A DNA stretch of 64,000 bases from Rickettsiales bacterium UBA2645 (GTDB lineage Bacteria; Pseudomonadota; Alphaproteobacteria; Rickettsiales; UBA1997), in assembly GCA_002359655.1 (NCBI GenBank), contig DENL01000006.1, forward strand, positions 1-64,000, written 5' to 3'. How positions within the stretch are numbered: the first letter of the stretch is position 1; each line of letters opens with the position of its first letter. Of this stretch, positions 33,481 through 41,274 are shown one piece after another. The position numbers and the translations under genes were made by a program. Below the pieces are notes generated by a model. That model had not been told where the DNA came from and ran no database searches. It saw nothing but the letters and a program-made list of their open reading frames with translations.

Positions 33481-33486
33481 CCAATA

Positions 33487-34668
33487 ATGATTACTTCTGC
33501 AAAACTTCTTCCCGTTCATAAAAGATTTGATGTTTCGTTTTGTTGTGGCCAAGGGGTTTATCTTGTTTCTAACGAGGGAGAAAAATATCTCGATTTCGGC
33601 TCTGGCATTGCTGTAAATGCTCTTGGCCATTGTCATCCAAAGATGGTCAGCGCTCTTACAAATCAAGCCAACAGATTATGGCATGTTTCTAATATTTATA
33701 ATATTTCTGAACTGAATAACTACGCCGAAAAATTGGTTGATGCAACTTTTGCTGATTATGTTTTTTTCTGCAATTCTGGCGCCGAAGCAATTGAATGCAC
33801 AATCAAAATGATCCGGCGTCATTTTTATGTTAAAGGTCAGAAAGAAAAAAATCGCATCATAACTTTCACTGGCGCTTTTCACGGACGCACAATTGCAACA
33901 ATTTCTGCCGCTGCTAAAAAGAAATATCTCGAAGGTTTTGAACCTGCATTGCCAGGTTTTGACAATGTTGAATTTGGCAATATCGAAGCTGTTAAAAAAG
34001 CTATCGACGCCAACACTGCTGGCATTTTAATCGAGCCCATTCAAGGCGAAGAAGGTATTCGCGTTTCTGATAAAAACTTTATTAAAGAGCTAAGAGAGTT
34101 AGCAACGAAGAATGATACTTTACTGGCTTTCGATGAAGTCCAATGCGGCATGGGCAGAACAGGAAATCTTTTCGCTTACGATTATTACGACGTAAAACCA
34201 GATATTGTGGCCACCGCTAAAGCCATTGCTGGCGGCTTTCCTTTGGGTGCTTGTCTTGCGACAAAAGATGCCGCTGATGGAATGACTCTTGGAGTTCACG
34301 GCACAACATATGGCGGAAATCCTTTAGCCATGGCTGTTGCTGATTCAGTTTTAAAAGTAATGCTGTCTGATGGATTTTTAGAAAATGTTAGAAAAGTTGG
34401 AGCCGAGCTAAAAAACGAATTGCAAAACCTACAAAAAGAATTTCCACAATTTATTGAAGAAGTACGCGGAATTGGCTTGATGCTTGGCTTGAAAATAAGC
34501 GATAAAATTGAAAATACCGAGTTAGTCAAAAAACTAATTGAAAATAAATTATTAGTTATTCCCGCCGGTGAAAACGTGATCAGAATCATGCCACCGCTAA
34601 TTATAACTTCTGATCATGTAAAAGAAGCCAAAGAAAAAATCACTAAAGCACTTTCAAAATTATTTTAA
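33487..34668 (+). CDS. argD: Acetylornithine/succinyldiaminopimelate-type aminotransferase
   Basis: 393-residue class-III PLP aminotransferase. It shows FGSGIAVNALGHCHP near the start, the PLP phosphate loop NSGAEAIECTIKMIR, FHGRTIATISA, LAFDEVQCGMGRTG with the conserved Asp, the PLP Lys in TAKAIAGGFPLGA (about 247) and HGTTYGGNPLA. Length and motifs fit ArgD-type enzymes of arginine and lysine synthesis; related ornithine or 4-aminobutyrate enzymes are less likely. It begins 100 bp from the coq9 start, across palindromic sequence. asd (42530) would serve the same lysine/diaminopimelate route. Confidence 0.88.
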   Translation: MITSAKLLPVHKRFDVSFCCGQGVYLVSNEGEKYLDFGSGIAVNALGHCHPKMVSALTNQANRLWHVSNIYNISELNNYAEKLVDATFADYVFFCNSGAEAIECTIKMIRRHFYVKGQKEKNRIITFTGAFHGRTIATISAAAKKKYLEGFEPALPGFDNVEFGNIEAVKKAIDANTAGILIEPIQGEEGIRVSDKNFIKELRELATKNDTLLAFDEVQCGMGRTGNLFAYDYYDVKPDIVATAKAIAGGFPLGACLATKDAADGMTLGVHGTTYGGNPLAMAVADSVLKVMLSDGFLENVRKVGAELKNELQNLQKEFPQFIEEVRGIGLMLGLKISDKIENTELVKKLIENKLLVIPAGENVIRIMPPLIITSDHVKEAKEKITKALSKLF

Positions 34669-34757
34669 AAAGCTAAAAACTTCGTCAAAAAAGAGTTTTT
34701 CTACTCAAGACATCAACTAATTTTTTCCAAAAAAATTAAAATTCAAAGCGCGATACC

Positions 34758-35690
34758 ATGGGGTCTGGATCAGATAAATTAAAAGGTTTTGCAGAAAAAG
34801 AATTTTCTCCTAGGGCTTTTCTCAAAGAAGTTGCTCATGGTGAAATTATGGGTATCAAAGCTCATAATGCTAAAGGGTTTCTTCAGCACTATGAAATACA
34901 AAAAGTCAAAGAAAGTACTAATAAAAAAGATGTATACTCCGTAACTTTAGAGCATAACCACTTTCATGATCATCATACTAAATCTAAACTTGTTGAAGTG
35001 AAGTTTGAATTTTATGAACGAACTGAGTCTGAATATTTAAAAAATAAAGATGTTAAACGTCTCTTTATTCAAGACGGGCCAAGGCAAGAAATACAGAGTT
35101 TTGAATTTTTAGAATCCTCTTCGAATTTAAAACCTCTTCCGAAACACAAAAACGGGCCCACAGATTATTCACAATGCAAAAGTACGCCAAAAAATAACTC
35201 AACTTGGCTCTGGTCCGTAGCAAATGCTATTACACTTGGATTGCCTTTAGTACCCTTGCTTTTGGAACAATCTGCTTCTGTCTCGAATTATTTTTACCAA
35301 AAAACTGAAAACCAATTTCTTGGTTCGCTTACTCAAAATCTTTACGAAATATCATCCTCAGGGCTGGAAAGTTGGAGTCTTTTTAAAGAGGATTTAAAAG
35401 AAAATGCAGCTAAATTAAGAGCAAGATCAGAAGCTATTAAGTTACAGCAGCAAAACAGACCTTGCGAAAAAGTTCCAAGCGATTCGCATACTTTTAAAAC
35501 TTTGTTACAAATCATTAATGAGAGAGAAGTTGAGGATCAAAAAGAGGAGCAAAAAGTTAGGGAGCAAAAAGTTAAGGAGCAAAAAAAAGAACTAACGAAA
35601 AAACCAGAAATAAATAATAAACCAAAAAATTCTTTTAAACCATATGAAGAGTTTTGTAGTCTAATGACAGTGAGGGTCAGAAAGAGATAA
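34758..35690 (+). CDS. Orphan protein with one hydrophobic segment and a KEQK-rich tail
   Basis: 310 residues, not recognised. The N-terminal half (1-150) is mixed alpha/beta by composition and has a His cluster HNHFHDHHT (about 73-81). A hydrophobic stretch (WLWSVANAITLGLPLVPLL, about 152-171) could be one membrane helix. The end (about 255-290) repeats QK-V-R/K-E-Q-K units within a very charged segment and finishes with a basic MTVRVRKR. There is no signal peptide. It stands alone after argD with an 89-bp gap, and no Shine-Dalgarno is obvious before the ATG at 34758. The features recall lineage-specific or host-directed proteins, but that is only suggestion. Confidence 0.55.
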   Translation: MGSGSDKLKGFAEKEFSPRAFLKEVAHGEIMGIKAHNAKGFLQHYEIQKVKESTNKKDVYSVTLEHNHFHDHHTKSKLVEVKFEFYERTESEYLKNKDVKRLFIQDGPRQEIQSFEFLESSSNLKPLPKHKNGPTDYSQCKSTPKNNSTWLWSVANAITLGLPLVPLLLEQSASVSNYFYQKTENQFLGSLTQNLYEISSSGLESWSLFKEDLKENAAKLRARSEAIKLQQQNRPCEKVPSDSHTFKTLLQIINEREVEDQKEEQKVREQKVKEQKKELTKKPEINNKPKNSFKPYEEFCSLMTVRVRKR

Positions 35691-35736
35691 GTTTTGAAGT
35701 GAAGATTTTGTCACTCTGGATTTAAATTAGCGCAAT

Positions 35737-36360
35737 TCAAACTTTAGAAATGACTTTTTTACGCTTCTTGAAAAAGTAATAACAAGGAATAATTAAGGCA
35801 CAAGTGGCAGCGCAGCACATAATTATGATGTGAATATATTCTTTGATTAAAGCCCTATTCTCTCCAATTTCATATCCAAGCATTGCTAGAACTATCGTCC
35901 AAATCAAAGATCCAAGCGTGGTATAAAAGCAAAATAGTCTGAAATTCATTCCGGCGATTCCGGCGGGTAAGGAAATAAAATGGCGCAATCCTGGTAAAAG
36001 GCGGGCAACAAATACAGATATCGATCCGTGGCTTTTAAAATATTCTTCAACTTTGATTATTGTCTCAGGCTTAACGAATAAATATTTGCCAATTTTAAGC
36101 AGCACTGCTCTACCTAAAGATTTTGCTAGATAGTAGCTGAATATTGCTCCTAAAACATTCCCCAAAGTTCCGACAAAAATAATCAAAAGAAGATTCATTT
36201 GACCTTGAGAAGCTGCAATACCAGCCGGAATAACCACAAGTTCACTTGGCAGTGGAAAGGCAGTACTTTCTAAAAACATGCCAATAAAAATTCCGAGATA
36301 GCCAATATTAGAAATGAAAGTGACTAGAAAATTTATTGCTGGGTCGATTAATTCATGCAT
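35737..36360 (-). CDS. DedA family membrane protein
   Basis: 207 residues with four to five membrane segments. The DedA/SNARE-associated signature shows as FLESTAFPLPSELVVIPAG near the N-terminus and FVARLLPGLRHFISLPAGI with the Arg residues important for function. The Y/W-x-x-x-Y-x-x-G pattern appears near MLGYEIGENRA. DedA proteins are proposed lipid scramblases, including for undecaprenyl phosphate, and affect envelope stability. It is 6 bp downstream of gmk on the same strand. Confidence 0.9.
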   Translation of the reverse strand: MHELIDPAINFLVTFISNIGYLGIFIGMFLESTAFPLPSELVVIPAGIAASQGQMNLLLIIFVGTLGNVLGAIFSYYLAKSLGRAVLLKIGKYLFVKPETIIKVEEYFKSHGSISVFVARLLPGLRHFISLPAGIAGMNFRLFCFYTTLGSLIWTIVLAMLGYEIGENRALIKEYIHIIIMCCAATCALIIPCYYFFKKRKKVISKV

Positions 36361-36366
36361 AACAAA

Positions 36367-36993
36367 TTAGGATAAATTTTGTGACACGAATTTGTGCAAA
36401 TCTGCTTTTGAAATTCTGGCGCTGCGCTTGCTTTCGATGATAGAACGAATTTTGTTATAAGTAGTGTTAAGATCGTCATTAATTAAAATAAAATCATATT
36501 CATCAAAATGACTAATTTCGTCTTGAGCTTTTTTCATACGAGCTTGAACTATCTCTTCAGGATCTTGAGCGCGACCGCGCAACCTTCTTTCCAACTCTTT
36601 TAGCGATGGTGGCAAAATAAAAATTGAAACTACCGAGTCAGAATCAAATTTTTCTTTGATTTGTCTAGCACCTTGCCAGTCAATATCAAAAAGTATGCAG
36701 TTGCCGTTTTTCAGTTCGTCTTCAATAAGCTTTTTTGGTGTACCATAATTGTAACCAAAGACTTCTGCCTTCTCTAAAAATTCATTTTTTTTTATCATCT
36801 CGTCAAATTCATCTTTGCTGACAAAATAATAATGCTGACCTTGAACTTCTTGCGGTCTTTGCTTTCTGGTTGTGACTGAAATTGACAATTTAATCAGCGG
36901 ATCATTCTGCACAACCATGCGGCAAAGCGTTGATTTACCAGCGCCAGATGGAGATGAAATGATAATTAAGAATGGATCGTGATTGATGAACAT
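36367..36993 (-). CDS. gmk: Guanylate kinase
   Basis: Phosphorylates GMP to GDP. From the ATG at 36993 the protein has 208 residues, the family's normal size, and opens MFINHDPFLIIISSPSGAGK with the P-loop. It continues with SVTTRKQRPQEVQGQHYYFV for GMP binding, and with ILFDIDWQGARQIK. An upstream in-frame ATG at 37047 would add 18 residues, but these are translated from a perfect inverted repeat (37027-37057) and are unlike the family, so I reject it. It sits between fabI and the DedA gene, all on the minus strand. Confidence 0.94.
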   Translation of the reverse strand: MFINHDPFLIIISSPSGAGKSTLCRMVVQNDPLIKLSISVTTRKQRPQEVQGQHYYFVSKDEFDEMIKKNEFLEKAEVFGYNYGTPKKLIEDELKNGNCILFDIDWQGARQIKEKFDSDSVVSIFILPPSLKELERRLRGRAQDPEEIVQARMKKAQDEISHFDEYDFILINDDLNTTYNKIRSIIESKRSARISKADLHKFVSQNLS

Positions 36994-37014
36994 GAGGAAT
37001 TTTAAATTACGAAA

Positions 37015-37057
37015 CAACTCGAGTTGCATACCATCAATTTTCATCATTGATGGTATG
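37015..37057 (-). promoter_or_regulatory. Two adjacent perfect palindromes in the gmk leader
   Basis: CAACTCGAGTTG (37015-37026) is immediately followed by CATACCATCAAT-(7 nt)-ATTGATGGTATG (37027-37057), a 12-bp perfect stem. They lie 22-64 bp upstream of the chosen gmk start. Read as RNA they would form a strong leader hairpin; read as DNA they could be an operator. No T tract follows on either strand, so a terminator is less likely. Confidence 0.55.
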
Positions 37058-37077
37058 AATTAAAAAATTTGTCCTTT

Positions 37078-37158
37078 ATCCCTTCGGGATACGGAAACGC
37101 GACACGGGTCGCGCCCCGCCTTGCGGGGAACCCAATCCCGTATGTCAAAGGGACATAC
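37078..37158. repeat. Cluster of four perfect hairpins; GC-rich double-hairpin repeat, copy 1
   Basis: In order: ATCCC-TTC-GGGAT (37078-37090), CGCGAC-ACGG-GTCGCG (37098-37113), CCCCGC-CTT-GCGGGG (37114-37128), GTATGTC-AAAGG-GACATAC (37140-37158). ATACGG (37089-37094) can also pair with CCGTAT (37138-37143), enclosing the middle two. The two GC-rich hairpins recur in inverse orientation at 46586-46617 upstream of ftsZ. They are striking in so AT-rich a region. The cluster lies between fabI and gmk. Confidence 0.75.
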
Positions 37159-37168
37159 AGGAAAAATT

Positions 37169-37987
37169 TTATTCCTCATCCTTAACAATTGAAATATCTG
37201 GTGCATCGGGAGCTTTCATGCCAACAATATGATATCCAGCATCAACGTGCAGAACTTCACCGGTAACTCCTGAGCCAAGTTCGCTTAGTAAGAAAACACC
37301 AGCACCGCCAACATCTTTCAAGTCGATGTTGCGACGCAGTGGCGAGTTATACTCATTCCATTTGAAAATTAATCTGAAGTCACCAATTCCGCTGGCTGCC
37401 AAAGTTTTAACTGGCCCAGCAGAAATTGCATTAACACGAATATTATCTTTACCCATATCCATTGCCAAATAACGAACAGAAGCTTCAAGAGCTGCTTTAG
37501 CAACACCCATCACATTATAATGTGGCATAACTTTTTCAGCGCCATAGTAGCTAAGCGTAATAATACTTCCGCCTCCTGCTTTTTTCATCAAAAGTTCAGC
37601 TTCTTTAGAAACTGCAACCAAAGAGAAAGCGGAGATGTTCATGGTATTAACAAAGTTATTTGGGCTGGTGTCTAAATATTTGCCTCGCAATTCTTCTTTG
37701 TCAGAGTAGGCAATTGCGTGAACCAAGAAATCTAATTTGCCCCATTTCTTCTCCAAAACTTCAAAAACTTTTTTAACCGATTCAGGATCACTAACATCGC
37801 AAGACAGAACAATATCAGATCCAACCGATGCAGCCAAAGGCTCAACACGCTTTTGTAAAGCTTCGCCTTGATAAGTAAATGCCAAGTCAGCACCGTATTT
37901 TTTTGCCTCTTCGGCAATGCCCCAAGCAATCGAGCGATTATTGGCAACGCCCATAATTAGGCCTTTTTTTCCTGCAAGAATTGTCAT
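37169..37987 (-). CDS. fabI: Enoyl-[acyl-carrier-protein] reductase (NADH), FabI type
   Basis: Last reduction of each fatty-acid elongation round. The 272 residues fit FabI: the cofactor site GKKGLIMGVANNRSIAWGIA, the stretch LDFLVHAIAYSDKEEL, the Tyr-x6-Lys active site in YYGAEKVMPHYNVMGVAKAA, and VRVNAISAGPVKTLAASGI in a close variant (IRVNAISAGPVKT). It acts with fabG (31140). The gene lies 26 bp after leuD on the same strand and is followed by the hairpin cluster. Confidence 0.95.
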   Translation of the reverse strand: MTILAGKKGLIMGVANNRSIAWGIAEEAKKYGADLAFTYQGEALQKRVEPLAASVGSDIVLSCDVSDPESVKKVFEVLEKKWGKLDFLVHAIAYSDKEELRGKYLDTSPNNFVNTMNISAFSLVAVSKEAELLMKKAGGGSIITLSYYGAEKVMPHYNVMGVAKAALEASVRYLAMDMGKDNIRVNAISAGPVKTLAASGIGDFRLIFKWNEYNSPLRRNIDLKDVGGAGVFLLSELGSGVTGEVLHVDAGYHIVGMKAPDAPDISIVKDEE

Positions 37988-38013
37988 TTTTTAATTAATT
38001 TTGGTTAATAAAA

Positions 38014-38619
38014 TTATGCGTAAAGCCAAGGGGTTTCTTGTCTGTTACGAGTTTCAAAGTTTTGGATTTTATCTTGTTTTTTCAGAGTCAAACCAATGTC
38101 ATCAAGACCTTCAAGCAAGCAATATTTTTTAAAGCTATCAACTTCAAATTTGTAAATTTTGTTAGCAGCACGAACTTCTTGTTTTGGCAAATCAATTGTG
38201 ACGCTATTATTTTCATCAACAGAGAATTCCAAAAGCTCTGCAACCTGATTTGCCGGCAATATAACTGGCAAAATGCCATTTTTAAAACAGTTATTAAAAA
38301 ATATGTCGGCAAAAGATGGAGCGATAATACAGCTAATACCAAAATCAACCAAAGCCCAAGGAGCGTGCTCCCTGCTTGAGCCACAGCCAAAGTTATCTTT
38401 AGCGATTAAAATTTTAGAGTGTCTATAAGCTGGCTTGTTTAAAACAAAATCAGAAATTTCTTTATCATTTAGATCAAAGCGCATTTCAAAAAAAAGATTT
38501 TTACCAAGGCCAGTTCTTTCGATGGTTTTCAAGAATTGTTTAGGAATGATCATGTCGGTGTCGATATTGATCAAAGGCAAAGGTGCAGCAACAGATGTTA
38601 TTGTATTAAATTTATCCAT
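38014..38619 (-). CDS. leuD: 3-isopropylmalate dehydratase small subunit
   Basis: Swivelling-domain subunit of isopropylmalate isomerase in leucine synthesis. The 201 residues show NIDTDMIIPKQFLKTIERTGLG split over the usual positions, then the signature DNFGCGSSREHAPWALVDFGI and the AconC-type LEFSVDENNSVTIDLP. The partner leuC, and leuA and leuB, are not in the window. It is not accompanied by other amino-acid genes, so whether the pathway is complete is open. Confidence 0.93.
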   Translation of the reverse strand: MDKFNTITSVAAPLPLINIDTDMIIPKQFLKTIERTGLGKNLFFEMRFDLNDKEISDFVLNKPAYRHSKILIAKDNFGCGSSREHAPWALVDFGISCIIAPSFADIFFNNCFKNGILPVILPANQVAELLEFSVDENNSVTIDLPKQEVRAANKIYKFEVDSFKKYCLLEGLDDIGLTLKKQDKIQNFETRNRQETPWLYA

Positions 38620-38706
38620 TTGGATTTAAAGAAATTTTAAGTTCAGAGGGTTAGCAATGAGAGGAAGAAAAATAAAGCAGCTGGCTAGTTAAATTACAAG
38701 GCGGAT

Positions 38707-39921
38707 TTATCTTTTCTCGAATAATTTCCTAACCTCTTCTTGGATAATTTTCTCAACTAAATCGTGCAAATTTTTATCAAGCCAGCTTTCTAATTTTGGC
38801 TCGATGATTTTAACAACGATTTTGGCGAAGTTTTCATCCCGCAAAAGATTTTCAACATCTTGATCACTTATTGTGGAAGAATCTTTTTTTGCGATCTGTT
38901 GTGAATCAAGATCTAAAAAGTTTGAGTCTTCTTTTGCAGTGACAACTTCATTAGCAATAATATCCATTTCTTTGCTAATATCTTTTTGCTTTAACTCTTC
39001 ATCTTCCAAATTTGTTTGTGGTTTTTTAACAGCCTCTGAAGCGGTACTCATATCTTTCTCAAGATTATCTAAATCTTTTAGATCGAGGTCGTCTGATAAT
39101 TCGTCTTTGCTCTTTTTTGGCTCTAGAGCTTTTTCTGGTATTTTTTCTGCTTCTGGTTTTTCAATCTGAGCAATATCATCTTCTAAGTTTTTTAAAAACT
39201 CTTCATCATCAGCTTCTGCGGTTAGTTTGATTTCGGCAAGCTTTGGCTGTGGCTTTTCTTTTTCAGCGTCTTTCAAATCATTTTTAATTAAGTCATCCAA
39301 TTCTAAACCAAATAGCGGATCGTTTAGTGGATCGTTTTCAAACTGCTTTGAATTTTTTTTAGGATTTTTCTCGACTGTTTTTTGCTCAAGCACTGCAGAG
39401 TCATCTTCTAAATCAATATCTAAATTTAGATTAAGATCTTCATCAGAATGTTCTTCTAGTTTTTGCTCTTCTGATTTTTGATTAACAGTTAACTCTTGAT
39501 CAGAGCTTGGTATTGGCGCTTGCGGAATTTCTTCAAACTCGTTTTGGTTGACTGTCTGGACTGAGTTAGTGGAGAGCGAATCTTTTTTTGGCTCGTAGTG
39601 ATCAAGATCGCTTAAGTCATCCAAATCAAAATCATCGTGAACCAAGCTTTCTCTGACTGGTAAATTTTGCTTCGCGGTATTTTCAGCCGCAATGTTCTTC
39701 ATCTCAATTTCATCATCTTGCAGCTTTGCTTCTTCAACTTTATTAGACAGATTTTCATCCTGATCTTTTTTTTCTGGCTGCTCTTTTAGCTTGGCTGGAA
39801 CAATGTATTCAAATTCATCATCAACACCAGAAACCGTATCAATTCTTTTTGGCTCCCGATCAAATTTCTGCATTTTTTTCTTGATGTTTTCTAAAATCGA
39901 AAGAGTGTTTTTTTCTGCCAT
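38707..39921 (-). CDS. PopZ-like polar organising protein (DUF2497 C-terminal domain)
   Basis: 404 residues. Only the last ~60 are conserved-looking: VENLLRDENFAKIVVKIIEP, then KLESWLDKNLHDLVEKIIQEE and VRKLFEKR. This fits the PopZ/DUF2497 oligomerisation helices (L-x-x-x-L-R-P-x-L-x-x-W-L-D-x-N-L-P-x-L-V-E). The preceding ~340 residues are extremely acidic (Asp/Glu/Lys/Gln), surely disordered, and about three times longer than the Caulobacter linker region. PopZ forms condensates at the cell pole that anchor centromeres and recruit cell-cycle kinases. There is a small N-terminal block (LSILENIKKKMQKFD) as in PopZ. It has its own promoter region: 413 bp upstream are non-coding. Confidence 0.75.
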   Translation of the reverse strand: MAEKNTLSILENIKKKMQKFDREPKRIDTVSGVDDEFEYIVPAKLKEQPEKKDQDENLSNKVEEAKLQDDEIEMKNIAAENTAKQNLPVRESLVHDDFDLDDLSDLDHYEPKKDSLSTNSVQTVNQNEFEEIPQAPIPSSDQELTVNQKSEEQKLEEHSDEDLNLNLDIDLEDDSAVLEQKTVEKNPKKNSKQFENDPLNDPLFGLELDDLIKNDLKDAEKEKPQPKLAEIKLTAEADDEEFLKNLEDDIAQIEKPEAEKIPEKALEPKKSKDELSDDLDLKDLDNLEKDMSTASEAVKKPQTNLEDEELKQKDISKEMDIIANEVVTAKEDSNFLDLDSQQIAKKDSSTISDQDVENLLRDENFAKIVVKIIEPKLESWLDKNLHDLVEKIIQEEVRKLFEKR

Positions 39922-40334
39922 TACGTCCTGTATATCGTTGATTTTACTGGTTGTAAGACCAGTACGAGATTCTACTTAAAACTAGAATTTTACTTGCCAG
40001 CAGTTTTTTGATCACAAAAAAAAATACAACAAAAATGAAAAAAGATTTTTGCGAGCTAGTCGCGTAGACTTTTATTGGAATGATTGGAGCTTTCTCTTTT
40101 GCTTTAATTTCCTCAGCTCAGAAAAAATTGATGCAGTGAAATTAATCCCAAATTAGTCGCAAAAAAACCAAATTTTGAACACGTGTTCAAAATTCAAAAA
40201 AACTGTCCTTAACCCTTTAAAATCAAAGCGCCAAGCCCATAGGCAAATTTCACAAAAAAATTACAAAAAATCAGCTTTTACTTGAAGCAAAATTACAGCG
40301 TTTTTTTAAAAAAAATCAGACGTTGTTAAAAAAA
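39922..40334. other. 413-bp spacer between the D,D-carboxypeptidase gene and popZ-like gene
   Basis: The longest gene-free stretch in the window apart from tRNA spacers. No credible reading frame. It holds a small hairpin ACTGGT-tgtaag-ACCAGT (39946-39963) 25 bp before the popZ-like start, a 24-bp perfect palindrome at 40171-40194, and many A/T runs. The popZ-like promoter must lie here, but no clear -35/-10 pair stands out. A small RNA cannot be excluded. Confidence 0.6.
40171..40194 (-). terminator. 24-bp perfect palindrome, candidate terminator or operator
   Basis: AATTTTGAACAC and its exact complement form a gap-free palindrome centred on CACGTG. On the minus strand the dyad is followed after TGG by seven Ts, as in an intrinsic terminator for the upstream D,D-carboxypeptidase gene, although 140 bp past its stop. 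The perfect symmetry would also suit a protein-binding site. Confidence 0.5.
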
Positions 40335-41270
40335 TTAATCGCTATTACTAGTTATAATTTTGTGATCTTCTTCCAGATTTTCGTCTTTGGCACAATAGTC
40401 AAAGCCTTTTAAATTAAGGATATTGAACCTCGCTAATTGGTTTTTTGATTTTTCATTTTGCAACTTTTTAAAACAAATATCGAGTAAGTTTTTGGTTAAC
40501 TGATCGCGGCTTTTTGCAGTTGAGCAACCAAGAACAATTGAAATAATTCTATCTTCTTCCTTTTTTGCTGCGCTAACCAAATTAAAACCTGAAGCATTAG
40601 TAAACCCTGTTTTCATGCCTTCCGCGCCTTTATAATCCAACAAAACATAATTGTGGGTTTCATATTTTTGGCCATTCATTGTGAATTTTTTTAAGGCAAA
40701 AAAATGATAATATTGCGGAAAATCTTTTTTAATCGCCAAAGCTAAGCGAGCCAAATCGTAACTATTTGTGTACTGACCTTCTTCATGCAAGCCAGTTACA
40801 TTTCTAAAGCTGGTATTAAACATTCCGAGTTTCTCAGCTTTGTTGTTCATCTTGCGTACAAATTCCCATTCGCTACTTGCAACAGCTTCAGATAAGGTGA
40901 CAGCGGCTTCGTTGAAAGATTTTACAATCACAGCTTTAATTGCCTGCTCCACGGTAATTTTATCGCCCGCTTTTAAGCGCGAAGTGTTAACAATATTTAC
41001 TTTGGCGATTTCTTCGCCGCGATCTGAAACTGTTAAAACTTGGTTAAGCTCTAAACGCTTATTCTCTAAAGCTTCAAAAGTTAAATAAAGCGTCATCAGC
41101 TTTACTAACGAAGCCGGATAAGAAAATTTATCTGATCTTTTTTCGTAAAGAATTGCACCAGTTTTTTCTTCAATCACCAAAGAAGAATAATCTTTGCTAC
41201 AATCTTTCTCCTGCGCAAAAGCAGGCAGAGTGATGGATAAAAAAGTTAGAAATAAAATTATTTTTCGCAT
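40335..41270 (-). CDS. D-alanyl-D-alanine carboxypeptidase (S11, DacA/DacF type)
   Basis: Low-molecular-weight penicillin-binding protein that trims the terminal D-Ala from peptidoglycan stems. The 311 residues have a signal peptide (1-19, ending PAFA-Q). The three active-site motifs are SLVK (Ser54, Lys57) within SYPASLVKLMTLYL, SFN in VKSFNEAAVTLSEA and KTG in GMKTGFTNASGF. It lacks the long C-terminal domain and amphipathic anchor seen in PBP5, so it may be periplasmic or loosely bound. It lies 4 bp after lpxB on the same strand. Confidence 0.93.
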   Translation of the reverse strand: MRKIILFLTFLSITLPAFAQEKDCSKDYSSLVIEEKTGAILYEKRSDKFSYPASLVKLMTLYLTFEALENKRLELNQVLTVSDRGEEIAKVNIVNTSRLKAGDKITVEQAIKAVIVKSFNEAAVTLSEAVASSEWEFVRKMNNKAEKLGMFNTSFRNVTGLHEEGQYTNSYDLARLALAIKKDFPQYYHFFALKKFTMNGQKYETHNYVLLDYKGAEGMKTGFTNASGFNLVSAAKKEEDRIISIVLGCSTAKSRDQLTKNLLDICFKKLQNEKSKNQLARFNILNLKGFDYCAKDENLEEDHKIITSNSD

Positions 41271-41274
41271 TGTT

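Noticed and set aside
36994..37047. 18-residue N-terminal extension of guanylate kinase
   Set aside because: Encoded by perfect palindromes; the protein from 36993 already has the family's normal length.
39922..40334. Known structured RNA (6S, tmRNA, RNase P, SRP RNA) in the long gap
   Set aside because: None of the conserved cores could be seen; only simple hairpins are present.
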